DNA from: Bugula neritina
Taxonomy: Eukaryota > Bryozoa > Gymnolaemata > Cheilostomatida > Bugulidae
NCBI GenBank assembly: GCA_964035545.1
Contig: CAXIUT010000078.1
Location: forward strand, 1-64,000
Length of the DNA stretch: 64,000 nucleotides
Reading direction: 5' to 3'
A model generated the notes under the pieces. It was not told the origin of the DNA. It worked only from the letters and a program-made list of their open reading frames with translations, and did no database searches. Below are positions 1-13,658 of this stretch, piece after piece; the stretch's first letter is position 1, and each line of letters opens with the position of its first letter. A program made the position numbers and the translations under genes.

Positions 1-111
1 CCCAACCCCAACCCCAAACCCCAACCCCAACCCCAACCCAACCCCAACCCCAACCCCAACCCCAACCCCAACCCCAACCCCAACCCCAACCCCAACCCCA
101 ACCCCAACCCC
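1..111. repeat. Left telomere, C4A2 repeats
   Basis: About eighteen near-perfect CCCCAA units with two early irregular units, followed abruptly by unique AT-rich DNA. The C-rich strand reads 5' to 3' on the + strand, the correct orientation for a left chromosome end. The repeat is the GGGGTT type known from oligohymenophorean ciliates, not the GGGGTTTT type of hypotrichs. The first gene starts 223 bp further in. Confidence 0.95.
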
Positions 112-334
112 ATATCTTTTAATTATAAATATGCAATGATTAAAGAAGTAATATTGATCTAAAAGATCAGGTTGATAATCAGGTTAAATGTTTATTTAGC
201 AAGCTATTTGCGAAAATATTAGAATTAAGTTCGAGTTTAATTGTGCTACCTGAAAGCTGTTTATAATTCTGGTAATAATGAGATATTAATAGCATTGTTG
301 AGATTAAATTTTAATTCAATCAATAAATATATCT

Positions 335-2281
<1,947 letters not shown>

Positions 2282-2504
2282 TTTGCTAATGTTTATTTAA
2301 TCTAATAGTATTAATCAAATATTTTAATAATCTTAGAATTAAATAATAAAAAATATTCAAACTTTAAATTGGTTTTTATATTGATATTTAAGATTTTGTA
2401 GGTTTTAATGTTTTATTTTTGTAGGAGAATTAGGTTGACCTAAATATTATCTTCTAGACTAAGATAGAAAAGAACTTGACAAGAAAGGAACTTATTTATA
2501 TGCT

Positions 2505-3779
2505 TCAACTTATTTTATTTTTCTTTTATTGATAAAACTTTGATTCTTTGTCTCTGATTTATTATTTAATTATCTTTTTCCAAAAGAAATTGATATGTTT
2601 CTAACTAAAATTAAAAATACCTAATTTTATTTCTACAAGCATTTAACTCTTTTGGATTGATAGTGATACCTTTTTTATTGTTAAAATTCATAAAATCTTT
2701 TTGATAAGAGGAAGAAAGAACTTTTTTTGAATTAGAACTTGTCATTATATGAGAATCTTTTGGTTTTTAAGCTGGTAAATAAGCATAACCTCCTTTGAGA
2801 TTTAAAAACTCACGATTATATGAAGATCTTGGCAATGGTTGAAGATGTTTACCTGTTGAGAAATAAGATGGTTCATGATTAAAACTTTTATAGGCAGTTT
2901 ATTCAGGCTTTTTAAACTATTATCTGTTTACTGAATTGTTTATTATAGGTGATTTTTTATGGAAAGGTCGATCAAAGGTTTTATTCATTATTTCTATGCT
3001 TTAATTAGCAATTGTTTTTCCTTTTCTATATTTGGGTTTTGATACTTTTGAAAAAAAATACTTCTTTAAGATCTAAATATTTATATAAATACCTCAGATT
3101 CAACAGAGTTTTATGCTATAAGTTTTTCTATCAGATTTATTTTTTTCGATGAAGGACCTACATTATGAGATTCAGGATTATTTTTTATCTTTAAAGATCT
3201 AACTGCTTTGATCAACTCGTTAATGCTAGGTTATGACCTCCAGTCACTTCTTTAGTTATAATTCATGCAAGTTTTAAGTCTTTTTTCAAGAGAATGATCA
3301 ATATTTTATTCAATATTTTAAAAGGATTATGTTAAGTTCTTTTCTTTATGTCTGATAGGGGTAGCAGGAAGTGATTTATTATGATTTAATTCTTCAGTGA
3401 CTTTGTTTTAATCAATACTATTGTTATTATTGGTCTATAAGAGTTAATTTTTAGGCGTGGAAGGTAAATCAAATTGAGAATATGTTCGATTTTTATTGTA
3501 AAATTTTGTTTAGGATAATTTTTCATCTCTAAAATTGTCTCTATATTATGTTTTTAGTCTACTCCGAACATAACTCTTAACTTTTGAGAGTTATTAATCA
3601 TCAGAATAAAGAGGAGTTAACCTTGAAGAACTAAGGGATTATTTATTTAGTTTGGAGATAGTCTATTTTTGAACCTTTTCTTTATAATTATTTCTATTTT
3701 TATAGATTACTCTAAGTGCTTCTGGTTTTTTTGTAGATTTCCGAAAAGGAGAAAAACTTTTTTTATTTATTTTATTCAT
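2505..3779 (-). CDS. Hypothetical basic protein
   Basis: Not recognised. The start is the ATG at 3779 (MNKINKKSFSPFRK). The protein is rich in Lys, Ser and Asn with no membrane segment, mostly low complexity and probably disordered. A 20-nt intron at 3073-3092 (GTATTT...TTTAG) joins two open segments. A second, 16-nt intron at 2605-2620 is inferred because it brings a TGA at 2505-2507; without it the frame would run into the Hsp70 gene. It is convergent with mtHsp70, with about 220 bp between stops. The 3' end is the least certain part. Confidence 0.6.
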
Positions 3780-4041
3780 TATTAATCAATTAATTCTGAC
3801 TGATCCAAACCATTGAAATCAGCTTTAATATTCAAAGAAGAAATAATATAAAGTATAAATATAATTATTAATCTCTGAAAATATTCTAATAGTTTTATTA
3901 ATAAAATGTTATAATTGGATAATTAATATTATAAATAGTTGGTTTTCAAGACAGTATTTAGAATAATTAAAAGCAGCAAAATAATAATCCAAAATGTCTA
4001 ATAAGAAGATTGACTTGCATAAGATAAAAATATCATTAGAC

Positions 4042-4691
4042 TCACATACAATACTTCTTCATATATTAATAACTTGTTCTATATTCCTGTATTTAAAGAT
4101 AAAGTACCTCTAGAAAGTTAGGAGGAAGATTGATATTCATTTTGGGAGCATCTTCTCCTCGTTATTCTGCTTCTAAGAGAATTCTCTAAATAAATAAACA
4201 AATACAGCATATGCTTAACGTTATTTTTTTGTTCCTCCATTATGTTTCATTTTGATGTGTAGATTCATAGAGACAGGAGAACTATAAGCTTTATGACAAT
4301 TTTCATATGTACACTAATAAGTTAATCCACTTAATTTTGTTTAAGACTAGCCTGATGTTTGTTTTTTAATTTTGCTTTAAGCTTTTTTTTATAACTTAAG
4401 CGTTATTTATTTATTTTAAGGTCGAAAAGATTCTTCATCAGAAAGATGTTCTTTTTATTGATTTTAAAACTTTTGAATTTCTTTCTTTTGCTTTAAGTGT
4501 TAATTCTATAAAGTTAAATTTTCTATTTTAAATTTAAGAGAATCCCGGAGTTATTTAGCTTTACTTGAGTCAGAAGCTAGCTGTTAGTACTTTTGACTTA
4601 ATTCTTGGAATGCAAGTTGCCAGTTTATTGGATATTCCAAACTATTGTAAATGTAGATCATTCTTTATTATTATAAATGCAACGAACTCAT
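4042..4691 (-). CDS. C2H2 zinc-finger protein
   Basis: About 209 residues. The N-terminal half is a charged, probably coiled-coil stretch (KFKIENLTLENEHLKQKKE). It is followed by one C2H2 finger of form C-x4-C-x12-H-x4-H (CTYENCHKAYSSP...LHIKMKH), then NGGTKKEREAYA and a proline-containing tail (NINLPPNFLE). The finger plus the NGG-T-K-ERE extension resembles a zinc-finger type I know from other ciliates. A 20-nt intron at 4186-4205 lies just after the finger; removing it recovers the NLPP tail. An in-frame TGA lies upstream, so the start is ATG 4691 or the internal ATG 4661. The target is unknown. Confidence 0.75.
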
Positions 4692-5029
4692 TAAAGCTCT
4701 TAATTTAATAGTTAAATCAATACAAATTCACTGATAACACTTGGATAAGAACTTTCAAGGAAGATAAGGTACAAATCAGTCAAAAATAAACACTTTACTC
4801 TCATTTTAACCTTAAACAGCAATTTCAATCGTTATTTATAAAATGTACTCATCTTGAAAGCTAGCAAGTAGTACTCTAGCTAAGTGTGTTTTCTTTTGAA
4901 AGTCTTGTTTTATTTTTATACTATTTCTGAAAAAAAATAATGATAACAATAATTATAGAATTGGAAATAAAATATAGAAAAGAAGTCAAACGAAATTAAT
5001 AACATACAATACTGATTGAATCAAATCAA
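4692..5029. other. Divergent intergenic region
   Basis: 338 bp of AT-rich DNA between the zinc-finger gene (leftward) and the B-box-like gene (rightward). It must hold both promoters. I see no open frame with coding character and no repeat. Confidence 0.6.
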
Positions 5030-5764
5030 ATGTCCTTGATGATATAATCTTAAATGAAAAAGTAATTGTCGAGTAAAGGAGTTGTAGATCCATCTTTGAA
5101 TAAGAAATATCCTCAGTGTGTAAATAAGAAGTAGGCAAGAATGGTTTGTCTTAATGAAGGCTGTCCTGATTATGCTTTCTTCTGTTTGCAGTGTGATGAT
5201 GAGTCTTGTTAACGTATCCATCGTCATGAAAATAAAGCTGACAAACTTGTTACTATGAGTTTTAAAGAATTCATTCGAAGAGTGCTTAGACCAAAAAAGC
5301 CCATTGAATAATTGTAAAATTCTGTAAATACTTATCGATAAACTCTTCAAAAGCTGCAATCAGATATTAACGAGTTTGTATAAAAATAATTGAAAAGTCT
5401 TGATGATATTGTTAAAAAAACTACTGAATACCCCTAAGATGTAGCTCCAACTATCAAAAAACTTAAATAAGACCAGTATTTAGGGTTATCTGGACAATAA
5501 ATGGACTATCTATGGAAAAACTGTGGAGAGACTAATAATAGTATTCAAATGCAACAAGAAACTGCTGAGTTTGTTCGTATCAAAGAAGAATAGTTAAAGG
5601 CTATCAGTGAACATTTTGAGAGTCTAAATAAAATGTAGATAGATAAAATAGAAGAAAATATTCAAAGTAATTCATTGAAAAATCCAGGATAGAGAAGTAT
5701 AGGTAACAAAGTGCCTTCAAGGACAAGTAATTCATCGGTTATTAGTGGTGGTAAGAAGATTTGA
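5030..5764 (+). CDS. B-box-like zinc-binding coiled-coil protein
   Basis: 244 residues, no intron. Residues about 25-65 hold Cys/His pairs arranged like a B-box (QCVNKK...CLNEGCPDYAFFCLQC, then CERIHRHENK). They are followed by a long charged helical region (KKPIEELENSVNTYRETLQKL and on to about residue 215) and a Ser/Asn-rich tail. The layout, a small zinc module followed by coiled coil, resembles the B-box/coiled-coil part of TRIM-type proteins but has no RING or C-terminal domain. Function unknown; an assembly scaffold is a guess. The 20+ TAA/TAG codons read plausibly as Glu in the helices. Confidence 0.75.
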
Positions 5765-5922
5765 TGATTATTTATCCCAAAATAATCTATAATAAGAGTA
5801 AATTATTGATAAATAAAAGTGAATTAGGATGTGAAATTAATAGTTTGGAATGAATATACGTGTTGATTAATATTAAATTGTCCTATTTAATTAGTTTAGA
5901 TTATTAAATCGCATCAATTGAG

Positions 5923-6544
5923 ATGGACGACTTCTTTACTTAAGGATAAAATATGGCTTAACCTGTTGTTGTTGAACCTCTACCACATAATTAAATGCCT
6001 GCGCAAGAAGAAGTTCTTGATTTTCAAGGATCATCCAATATCAACTCAAGTAAATCGATTTTGAAGCAGGTACCAACTAAATATCAGCTCTTGGATCAGC
6101 TAGCTTTAATTATGAACCTCAACCAAACCTTCAATATAACAATAACGATAATGAAAATGACTTTGATGATTTTGAAGAAGACTAAGTTACCAGAAAGATT
6201 CGAGAGGAAGAAGCTAAGGTTCAAAACGAACTACGATAAAAAAGTGTAAGTATATATTAATATAGTAAAAAGAATGGGATGAAAAGAAGAAAAAGAGAGA
6301 AGAAGGCAGTAAACAACTAGAGGAATTTAGAAATCGGAAAGAAGAGGAGAAAAAAGAAAGAGTTGAAGATAATCTAAAAAAAGAAGTAGAAATTAGGAAA
6401 TAACAGAGTAAAGGAAGCTAGCTAGAAGGATGGAAGAAGGTGGTGAGTAATATAAACGTGAAACAAGGAGAAAGAAAAGGAACTAAGGACATTAATCGTA
6501 TGAGATAAGCTATGCTTCATAAAAGATAAGATGATCTAAACTGA
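5923..6544 (+). CDS. Clathrin light chain
   Basis: 193 residues after removing two 20-nt introns, 6050-6069 and 6246-6265. The N-terminal third is acidic and Asn-rich with a DDFEEDE patch, a central helix follows (RKIREEEAKVQNELREKSEKEWDEK), and the C-terminus holds the conserved WKKVVSNINV block and a short basic end (INRMREAMLHKRED). This is the clathrin light chain plan: a heavy-chain-binding central helix and a trimerisation-proximal C-terminal block. It would regulate coat assembly at the plasma membrane and Golgi. Both introns are needed: without the first, the acidic patch falls out of frame. Total length is normal for the family. Confidence 0.85.
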
Positions 6545-6783
6545 GCATTCATTCTATTTACTATCATTTAAATAAATCTTTTCACAATAAGACTCAACTA
6601 TTTGAGATAAATTATTTCTAATTGATTCAAGATCTTATTTTGAATTTTAAAAGTCTATTTTCAAAGAATATTTTATGCCCATTGTAACGATTGTTTAAGA
6701 TATGGAAATATAAGACAACTTTCTGTATGATTTTTATTGATTGAGATATTAAATAAATTGGTTGTAGTCACCATTTGATAAAT

Positions 6784-7854
6784 ATGAATATCGCCAGGAA
6801 ACTCGTCTTATCAACCTTTGCAGTTGGTGTGGCTTACGGACAGGCTGAAAACCAAGAACAGTGTTTCATCTACAGAGATGACATTGGAGCCCATTGGGGT
6901 ATCAAAGGTTATGAAGAACAAGTCACATAAGTTGGAACTCATCATGGACATCTCTCATGGCCTCAATTCAGAGCCTGGGGCACATTCGATTCAGGAAGCG
7001 TTCGAAGAGGTAATAATCTTTTCTTTTTCCCAAAGGAAAATTCTATTTTTTTGTTTAACATATTGTAGGTTTCCAAGTCTTTTCGAAAAATTGTGCTAAC
7101 TGTCACGGTATTATGGGAAAGAAGTATGATTTGTTGTTGGATAAAGTATACGAACAAATTGAGTTATCTACTTGGGTTGCTGAACATTTTACTATCCATC
7201 CAGCACATCATCACTACAAACAATTTTACTATCAAGAATGGGATGAAAGAGATAGGTATCATATCAATAAAGTAGATATATTCACGACCACATCTATGCG
7301 CCATATTTTTCACAGGATCAAGGAAAAAATGCCAACGGAGGAGTCTGGCCTGTTGACTTCACCAAGATTAGAATGAGACCTGGAGGAATCAATTATATCT
7401 ACAATATTCAAACTGGCTATCACTTCAAACCTCCATTTGGTTTAGAAGTACCCAGAGGAAAACACTACAACCCGTACTTGTTTTTGAATTTAGTTACTTT
7501 GATCATATGATTATTGGTATGCCTAGGCAACTAGTTGATGGACTCATTGACTATGAAGATGGAACTCCCGCATCTACTCCTCAGATGTCTAATGATGTTG
7601 CAAATTTCATCTTCTTTTTGCAGAGAAGATCTGGATGGAGAAGAAACGATAAAAAGGTTAGACAAACTATGGTTTTCTTTGGACTATTGATGCTTCTTCC
7701 AATTAGTTACTTGAAGACCTACGCATACTATAGAAGTCTGCTCTGTACCAGAACCGAAACCTATGCAGTTAGAGATGGACTTGGATATAAACATTGGAAA
7801 ACAGGAATGAGATCGATTAAGGCTCCCCATTATAGAGGAGCTTATTGGAATTGA
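6784..7854 (+). CDS. Cytochrome c1, mitochondrial bc1 complex
   Basis: 323 residues after removing three introns: 7010-7068 (59 nt), 7256-7275 (20 nt) and 7474-7493 (20 nt). It carries the haem c site CANCH, then RDHIYAPYFSQDQGKNANGG, PPFGLEVPRG, the axial-ligand segment IIGMPRQLVDG, DYEDGTPASTPQMSNDVANF and a C-terminal membrane anchor (TMVFFGLLMLLPISYLK). It passes electrons from the Rieske protein to cytochrome c in complex III. The regular C-x-x-C-H attachment means ordinary haem lyase chemistry, unlike euglenozoans. The 59-nt first intron is an outlier next to its 20-nt partners. The ATG at 6784 gives a short N-terminal hydrophobic stretch, consistent with mitochondrial targeting. Confidence 0.93.
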
Positions 7855-8125
7855 TTGTTCATTAATCACCTACCAATATCATCAATACTACTCTGACAAG
7901 ACGTCAGCAATTATCATTTATCAACAAAAAAAATAAACTTATTATTAAAAAGTCACTACATCCCTATGAAATCGTAGTAACTGTTCGATTTGAAGTTTGG
8001 AAGGTAGTTTAGAAGTGAAAAACTTGTGAGAATATAACTTTTGAATTCTGGAGGTTAATGATATATTTATTTGAGCATTTCGGTGTTATTTATAGAGCAT
8101 CAACTAATGGAGGTACATTAATTAA

Positions 8126-8779
8126 ATGTAGCCAGCCAAAGCAGTTGCTGAGTTCAAGGTAGTCTTGATCGGAGATGGAGGAGTCGGCAAGACAACCTTC
8201 GTCAAGAGACATATCACCGGAGAGTTTGAAAAGAAGTATATCGCCACCCAAGGAGTTGAAGTGAGCTCCATTACCTTTTACACCAACCATGGTCCAATCA
8301 AACTGGCCCTCTGGGATACTGCCGGACAGGAAAAACTCGGAGGTTTGCGTGAAGGATACTATATTGGAGCTCATGCATCCATCATTATGTTCGATGTTAC
8401 CACCAGAATCACCTATAAAAACGTACCTAAGTGGTATAAGGACCTAACCAGAATCTGTGACAACATTCCCATTGTGTTAGTGGGTAACAAGGTCGACCAA
8501 AAAGACAGAAAAGTCAAGGCCCGCCAAATCACTTTCCATCGTAAGCGCAATTTGCAATACTTCGACATCTCTGCTAAGTCCAACTACCAGTATGAAAAGC
8601 CTTTCCTTTGGATTCTAAGAACCCTCACTGGTGATCCTAACCTCTACTTGGTTGAAGCTCTTGCTCTTAAACCTCAAGACATTCAAATGGAACAATATCA
8701 AATTGAAGAACTGGCTAAAGAGTGGGTTGCAGCTGAACAAGCTCCTCTTCCTGATGAAGAAGATGAGGACTTCAAATGA
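8126..8779 (+). CDS. Ran GTPase
   Basis: 217 residues, no intron. G1 is [11 protein letters not shown]3 is [12 protein letters not shown]4 is NKVD, G5 is [14 protein letters not shown], and the C-terminus is acidic ([10 protein letters not shown]), as in Ran. Ran controls nuclear import, export and spindle assembly. The second codon is TAG, read as Glu (MEPAKA). The rest of the gene uses few TAA/TAG codons and is more GC-rich than its neighbours, as expected of a highly expressed gene. It is convergent with the next gene, with only 36 bp between the two stops. Confidence 0.96.
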
Positions 8780-8815
8780 TCGATGCCTTCAACATATTCT
8801 TATTCTTCAATATTA

Positions 8816-9867
8816 TCATCCTAGATCATAATTAATACAATAATCATTTTGCATATCGCTCTCTATATCTAAAGTTACTTTGCAATTTGACTTATTTGAG
8901 AGTCTAAAGGATTAGTTAATGCTTCCTCTTATCTTTTTTTGCTTAATAAGATTTCTACATAACTTTATCTCCTTCTTGCATTGAAAGTTCATGGAAAAAC
9001 GCTTTTCTAGATAATTTTTATTCAAGCTGCCTTGAATAAATCTATGAGAAGGAGTTTTTGTTTTGTATAGTTTTCTTTTTTTGATCTAGTATTTAACTTT
9101 TATTAGTAAATTTATCATTAACAGAAAATTGCCTTCTTTTTTCCTAGATTTTCTTTTTATTTTTTGCCATTTATTATTGATTTTTTTTAACATTCTTTAA
9201 CATTTTTTCTTATCGAATATGCTAAATAACAATGAATTTACTCTTTTGGAATCAATAATATTAAGTCTTTGTACATATTAATTCAAATTTTTAACATCTT
9301 TTTTCGTTTAAATCAAACTCTTTTTCTTTTGTTTTGCCCTTATTTCATCATTACTCACTTTAAAAACGTGTGGATTACTCTTTTTACGTGTTTAAATTAA
9401 ATTAAAAGTCTCTGCCTGTGTACTTTGATTCATTGGATATCGACTTTTTGTTACAAATTTTGAATATGATGTTGTTTTGGAAGATGGACGTCGTTATTAT
9501 TTATTGATTAGGTACTTCTCAGACTCTTTACAATATTTTTGAGACTGTCTAAAAGCATCTTCAATAAGACTTTTTTCCATTGATTTTATTCTAGATAAAG
9601 TTGTTTATCTGAATTTTTATCTGCTTTGAGATCTACTCTGTTTAAGATCTTTTATTTGCATTATTTTTTTTTGAGAAAGTCTTTGTTTTTATTAGATTTT
9701 AGATCTGAGTTCATCTCTTTGACTTTACTCTTAGTTTTAAATAGTGATCAATTTTTATTTCGCTCTAAACATCTTTAAATTTTTTACTCTTAGATTTCTT
9801 TTTACAGCTAAATTAGAGGTCAATTACCTTGAACTTATTTTTCTATTTTGGATGTCAACTCGTTCAT
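8816..9867 (-). CDS. Hypothetical Lys-rich coiled-coil protein
   Basis: 343 residues. The start is ATG 9867 (MNELTSKIEKEVQ). A 20-nt intron at 9808-9827 restores a long charged helix (LRSKIEEKQRLSQKKIMQIKD), which supports both start and intron. The C-terminal two-thirds is very basic with scattered hydrophobic residues. No known domain is recognised. It is the last gene on the chromosome: its 5' end is about 180 bp from the telomere. TGA at 8816-8818. Confidence 0.7.
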
Positions 9868-10050
9868 TTAATCAAGTAGAAGGGTCTAAGAAACTTGCTA
9901 GCTTTATATATACAAGATTCAGTGTTTAAACGCTTTGCGTAGAAGCGTTGATGCTTTGGAGCTGTTTTTGGTGATCTTAACATTTATTAGTCCCTTATTA
10001 AAATATATATCATAAATTACTATCAATTTTTATTTATATCATAAAGAAAC

Positions 10051-10200
10051 GGGGGGTTGGGGTTGGGGTTGGGGGTTGGGGTTGGGGTTGGGGTTGGGGT
10101 TGGGCGTTGGGGTTGGGGTTGGGGGTTGGGGTTTGGGGGGGTTGGGGTTGGGGTTGGGGTTGGGGTTGGGGTTGGGGTTGGGGTTGGGGTTGGGGTTGGG
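10051..10200. repeat. Right telomere of first chromosome, G4T2 array
   Basis: About 150 bp of GGGGTT with several irregular units (GGGGG runs, one GGGC, one TTT), in the orientation expected of a right chromosome end. Together with the left telomere it bounds a 10.2 kb molecule. Non-telomeric DNA resumes at 10201 with no C4A2 start. Confidence 0.92.
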
Positions 10201-10259
10201 CTTTAGATGTAATTTTCAAATATAATTTAGTTTATTTTAATGAATTTAATAATAAAAAA

Positions 10260-10812
10260 ATGAGATCAAATGAAGGAAGTATAAAAAAGTTGATAAGAGT
10301 TCATTTAAATATAATAAAAAAAGATAGTTAGCCTATTAAAAAGATCGAAAAAAGTGTTAAAAAATACATTTAGATAAGGATGCAAAAGGAAAGTAACTTT
10401 TAAATCACCTTAATTCATGATAAGAGGCAATCTTAAAGAAAACAAATAAAATGGTAGACCCAATTCAATAGAAGATAGTCTTTATCGTAAAAAATCAAAA
10501 ATAAATAATAATGAACTCACCCAATGCATATCTCAAAAGAATCTTATGGAAACATTGCCTATACCTCTAACTTTAAAATAAATAAAAAACGTTGAAAATA
10601 CAAAATAGATGGAGAGTAAATTAAAGAGGATTAAAAGTGAACAATCAATAGTTCTTAACAGTAATTATTAATCTTTGAAAAAGAAGAATAATCGACATAA
10701 AATTATGGTTAAAAATCCATTTTTCTATGAAAGTAAATAAAAAAAACAAAAAAGAAGATTTATTGGAATCATCTCAAATCCTAAAAAATTAGAGTAAAAT
10801 CAGTATAAGTGA
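10260..10812 (+). CDS. Hypothetical basic protein, 5' end uncertain
   Basis: Not recognised. The well-supported part runs from about 10400 to the TGA at 10810-10812 (KSPEFMIRGNLKENKENG, then LPIPLTLKEIKNVEN) and is basic and probably disordered. The only early ATG, at 10260, is in another frame. A 19-nt GTATAA...TAAG intron at about 10277 could join the frames, or the true 5' end may be missing because the telomere array lies only 60 bp upstream. Confidence 0.4.
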
Positions 10813-11011
10813 TAAACAGGATTTGATAAATCTTCTTTCTCAAATGTGATTTTCATCCCTTAGAGTTCTTATTATTTTGTAGAGTTAAAAATATAATTTT
10901 CAGATTGATATTAGCTATAAGTCACTAAAAAGAATAATACTTCTTTTTTTATATTTATTTCAGGTATTAATGATTATAATTTTTGATTATTTAAACTTAG
11001 ATATATTTTTC

Positions 11012-11449
11012 ATGAGTAATTAAGAACATCAAGAGAATATCGAGGCAGAAACATCATATCCTCAAGTTAATATTCTATAACCAAAAGATAAAATGAAAGC
11101 TATTTACAGTAACGCATTAAAAAATGAGCCTGTATCCAGATATCTTTATCTTGAAGATAGATAGGTCCAAAACGACAATTCAAAAAAAGTGAATCCTCGA
11201 AGGAAATCTTTTTGTTTTGGATAGAATAAAGATAAAAATACAGATAAAAAGGAAGAATAAGGGGATAATCCATTTATTCGAGCTAGAAAAAGTTTAATGG
11301 AAAAGTAAAAATTAAAATAAGCTTACAAAGAATCTGAATAACCAGGCAAAAGATAAGAAAAATATTATTAGGAATAAGAAGTGACTTTTAAAGCTGTTAG
11401 GTAAGGACGAAGTTCAAAAAAAATAGAGGAAAGTAAACTAGATAAATGA
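11012..11449 (+). CDS. Hypothetical charged protein
   Basis: 145 residues, one exon, TGA stop. Very rich in Lys and Glu, with many of the Glu encoded by TAA/TAG. No domain, membrane segment or signal peptide is seen. The frame is coherent throughout and the start is the first ATG. Confidence 0.6.
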
Positions 11450-11670
11450 TCTAACTAAACTATTCGTCTATCTTTATTTTCATCAAACAAAATGTAAAAT
11501 GAATAAAGAATTATAATTACTTTATTTGAGTTTCATAAAGATCACAAAGTATTCAACTAATAATTTTATCAGATGTTGAAACTATATTTAGGTACTATCT
11601 AACGCTTGTTTTAGTTTTGATAGAGGTTTAGTTATTTCTTTCACTTGTTTTGAATCTTGGTTAAGTTGAA

Positions 11671-12481
11671 TCAAAAAATTGATATTTAGTTTTTTTTCTT
11701 ATTTTTTTAAGATTATGTCATTTTTGAAACTAAAGGTAGTTTTTTGATGGTTTAATTTGTTGGATAGAAATTATAAAGATGATGAACTTTAGGTTTTTTA
11801 TAATTTTTAGATAATAATGATTGAATATTTCGTTTAGATTAATTTTATTTAAAATGTTTTTTTGCATTTAAATTTAATTTTGATAAGGAAATTGAGTGTT
11901 TTTTGTTTTAGTTTTATGATTTAGAATAACTTTGATTTTAGGTAAGAAGTTATCTGTAGTTATTCATTAGTTTTTTTTATTTTGTGAGTTGATTTAATGA
12001 TTTTTATAGAAAGACAGGTTTTTATTCTTGAAAGTCTATTCCAAATTTATTTCTTTTGTCAGGAATTGAAGGTAGTGTACTCTTATTGATATTTATTATA
12101 TTTTAATTATGGTTTATTATCTTAGAGGGGCTGATATTTTTTTATATTTTTGATTTTTGTGTGAGTTAATAATCTCCTGGTGATGGTGTTTTTATTCCTG
12201 AACAGCTTAAAAACGACTGCGATTACTTTTAAAAATATAGCTTTGATTCTTAGTTTGATACTAGCTAGTTTGATCTAAAGTCCTTTCTTGATTTTTATCT
12301 TTATTTTCTATCAATTATTATTTTTCCTATATTGGAAGACGATGATTAATTTCCAACATTTGGTTTATTTGGAAATCTTGGGCATTTGCTTATGAAGGGG
12401 GACATAGTTTTGTTTGATTGTACTATCTTAGAAAACCTTACTTTTATCATTTACATTCTGAAATATTTGACTTGTTTCCAT
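11671..12481 (-). CDS. SHIPPO-like (sperm-tail PG-rich repeat) protein
   Basis: 263 residues with a 19-nt intron at 12423-12441. The N-terminus has SPFISKCPRFPNKPNVG and a later block reads TPSPGDYEL; these resemble the degenerate Pro-Gly repeats of SHIPPO/STPG microtubule-associated proteins. The rest is Ser/Asn/Lys-rich. If right, it binds axonemal or cortical microtubules. Only two repeat-like blocks are visible, so the family call is tentative. The start is ATG 12481; an in-frame alternative is the internal ATG at 12405. The downstream gene is divergent, about 200 bp away. Confidence 0.5.
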
Positions 12482-12683
12482 CAGAAGAATCTAATTAATA
12501 TTCTTCTATCAATATTATCAATCTAGTCATAGAAATTTTAATAGTAATAGTTATTAAAATAAATCACTAAATAAAAAACATCTCTTCAAGTTTTTAAAGA
12601 AAATAACGAAGCTTTTAAAGAGTTTATTTAGATGTTATTAAACTTGTTTTCAGTTTTATATAATATTTAAAATAATTCTATAA

Positions 12684-13023
12684 ATGGATGTGCACCAACC
12701 AACAGAAAAAGAACAATAAGACCATATGGTAGAGATGAAAAAGATAAGGGATAGCCTGAAGTTGAAGAAGAATCAAAAGTAAAAAATCTTCATAAGTTAT
12801 CAATAAAACTGTCTCCTTTAATAACATTACTTCTCTTGAAAAAATGACTAACAATCAAGATACTAAATAGAATAAAAAGATAGCAACATCAACAAAAATA
12901 GTTAAAGGGAATCGAAGAGACAGCTCTAATCCCTTTCAAGATATTGTAGTTAAATAAGAGAGACATAAATTTAATATTTAAGTTATGGACTATGTTAAAA
13001 AAGAACATTTTGAACCCATCTGA
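12684..13023 (+). CDS. Small protein with EVMDY-KEHFE C-terminus
   Basis: 106 residues after removing a 19-nt intron (12761-12779), which joins two otherwise unconnected frames. The C-terminus reads VKEERHKFNIEVMDYVKKEHFEPI. It matches the C-terminus of the gene at 43970 (KEERRKFTMEVMDYCQKEHFE), so the two are paralogues. The rest is charged and low complexity. Function unknown. Confidence 0.6.
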
Positions 13024-13234
13024 TTCTGTATTCTAACTATGATAAAATATAAATGACTTTATCGAAAAATATTAAATGATAAATCATGTTTAAAACAAAT
13101 AATTTGCAATTTAATTCTTTTCAAGTTTAGTATCACTGTATAATATTAAATTTGATGTGAAATTTCAATTATTTTGAATGAATAGTAGAATAAAAAATTA
13201 AGAAATATCAAACAAATCAATAATCAATACTTTT

Positions 13235-13621
13235 TCAACTGTTCCATCTCTGTCCTTCAAGCAGTCTAAACATTTTAGAAGGAAAATAACCTACTTTTTA
13301 TGAAAATTTTACTTAGACAAATTATCCAATAGCTGTCCTTACTCCCACTAATTGTCCCTTTTTAAGATAAAAATAGTCTCCCTTAATAGCAAATACATCA
13401 TCTAACACTTCAGCCTGCTCCTGGACAACAGTTTAGTTACTATAAAAGTCAACTCCATTGATATAAAATGTCTTTTTCTTTGCTTAAGTTGAAGTCTTCT
13501 CTTTTTTATTGATGGAATCATCAATTGACTACCAAACCAAACGATCAGAGGTTCGAGAGCGAACATTGAAGTTGTCAAGAGGTGATTGTTGCTACCTTGT
13601 ACTTGACTTACGTAAACTCAT
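13235..13621 (-). CDS. SH3-like domain protein
   Basis: 128 residues, one exon. The N-terminal third is Ser/Arg-rich. The C-terminal half (about residues 70-125) looks like an SH3 fold: DDVFAIKGDYFYLKKGQLVG, then EFVEVKFSEKVGYFPSKMF. The final GYFPS-x-M/F resembles the end of SH3 domains. It lies head-to-tail with the pectinacetylesterase gene (13659-14843), with 37 bp between them. Partner unknown. Confidence 0.55.
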
Positions 13622-13658
13622 TTATTTAATATATAAATAATGAAGATATTTGTCACTA

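Noticed and set aside
10034-10331. Open frames through the GGGGTT array giving Gly-Leu-Trp or Pro-Gln repeats
   Set aside because: Telomeric repeats contain no TGA in any frame on either strand, so such frames are trivial and not genes.
12440-12846. Long open frame on the + strand overlapping the start of the SHIPPO-like gene
   Set aside because: It has no suitable ATG and overlaps the opposite-strand gene. The frame of the 12684 gene with a 19-nt intron gives a protein with a recognisable paralogue.
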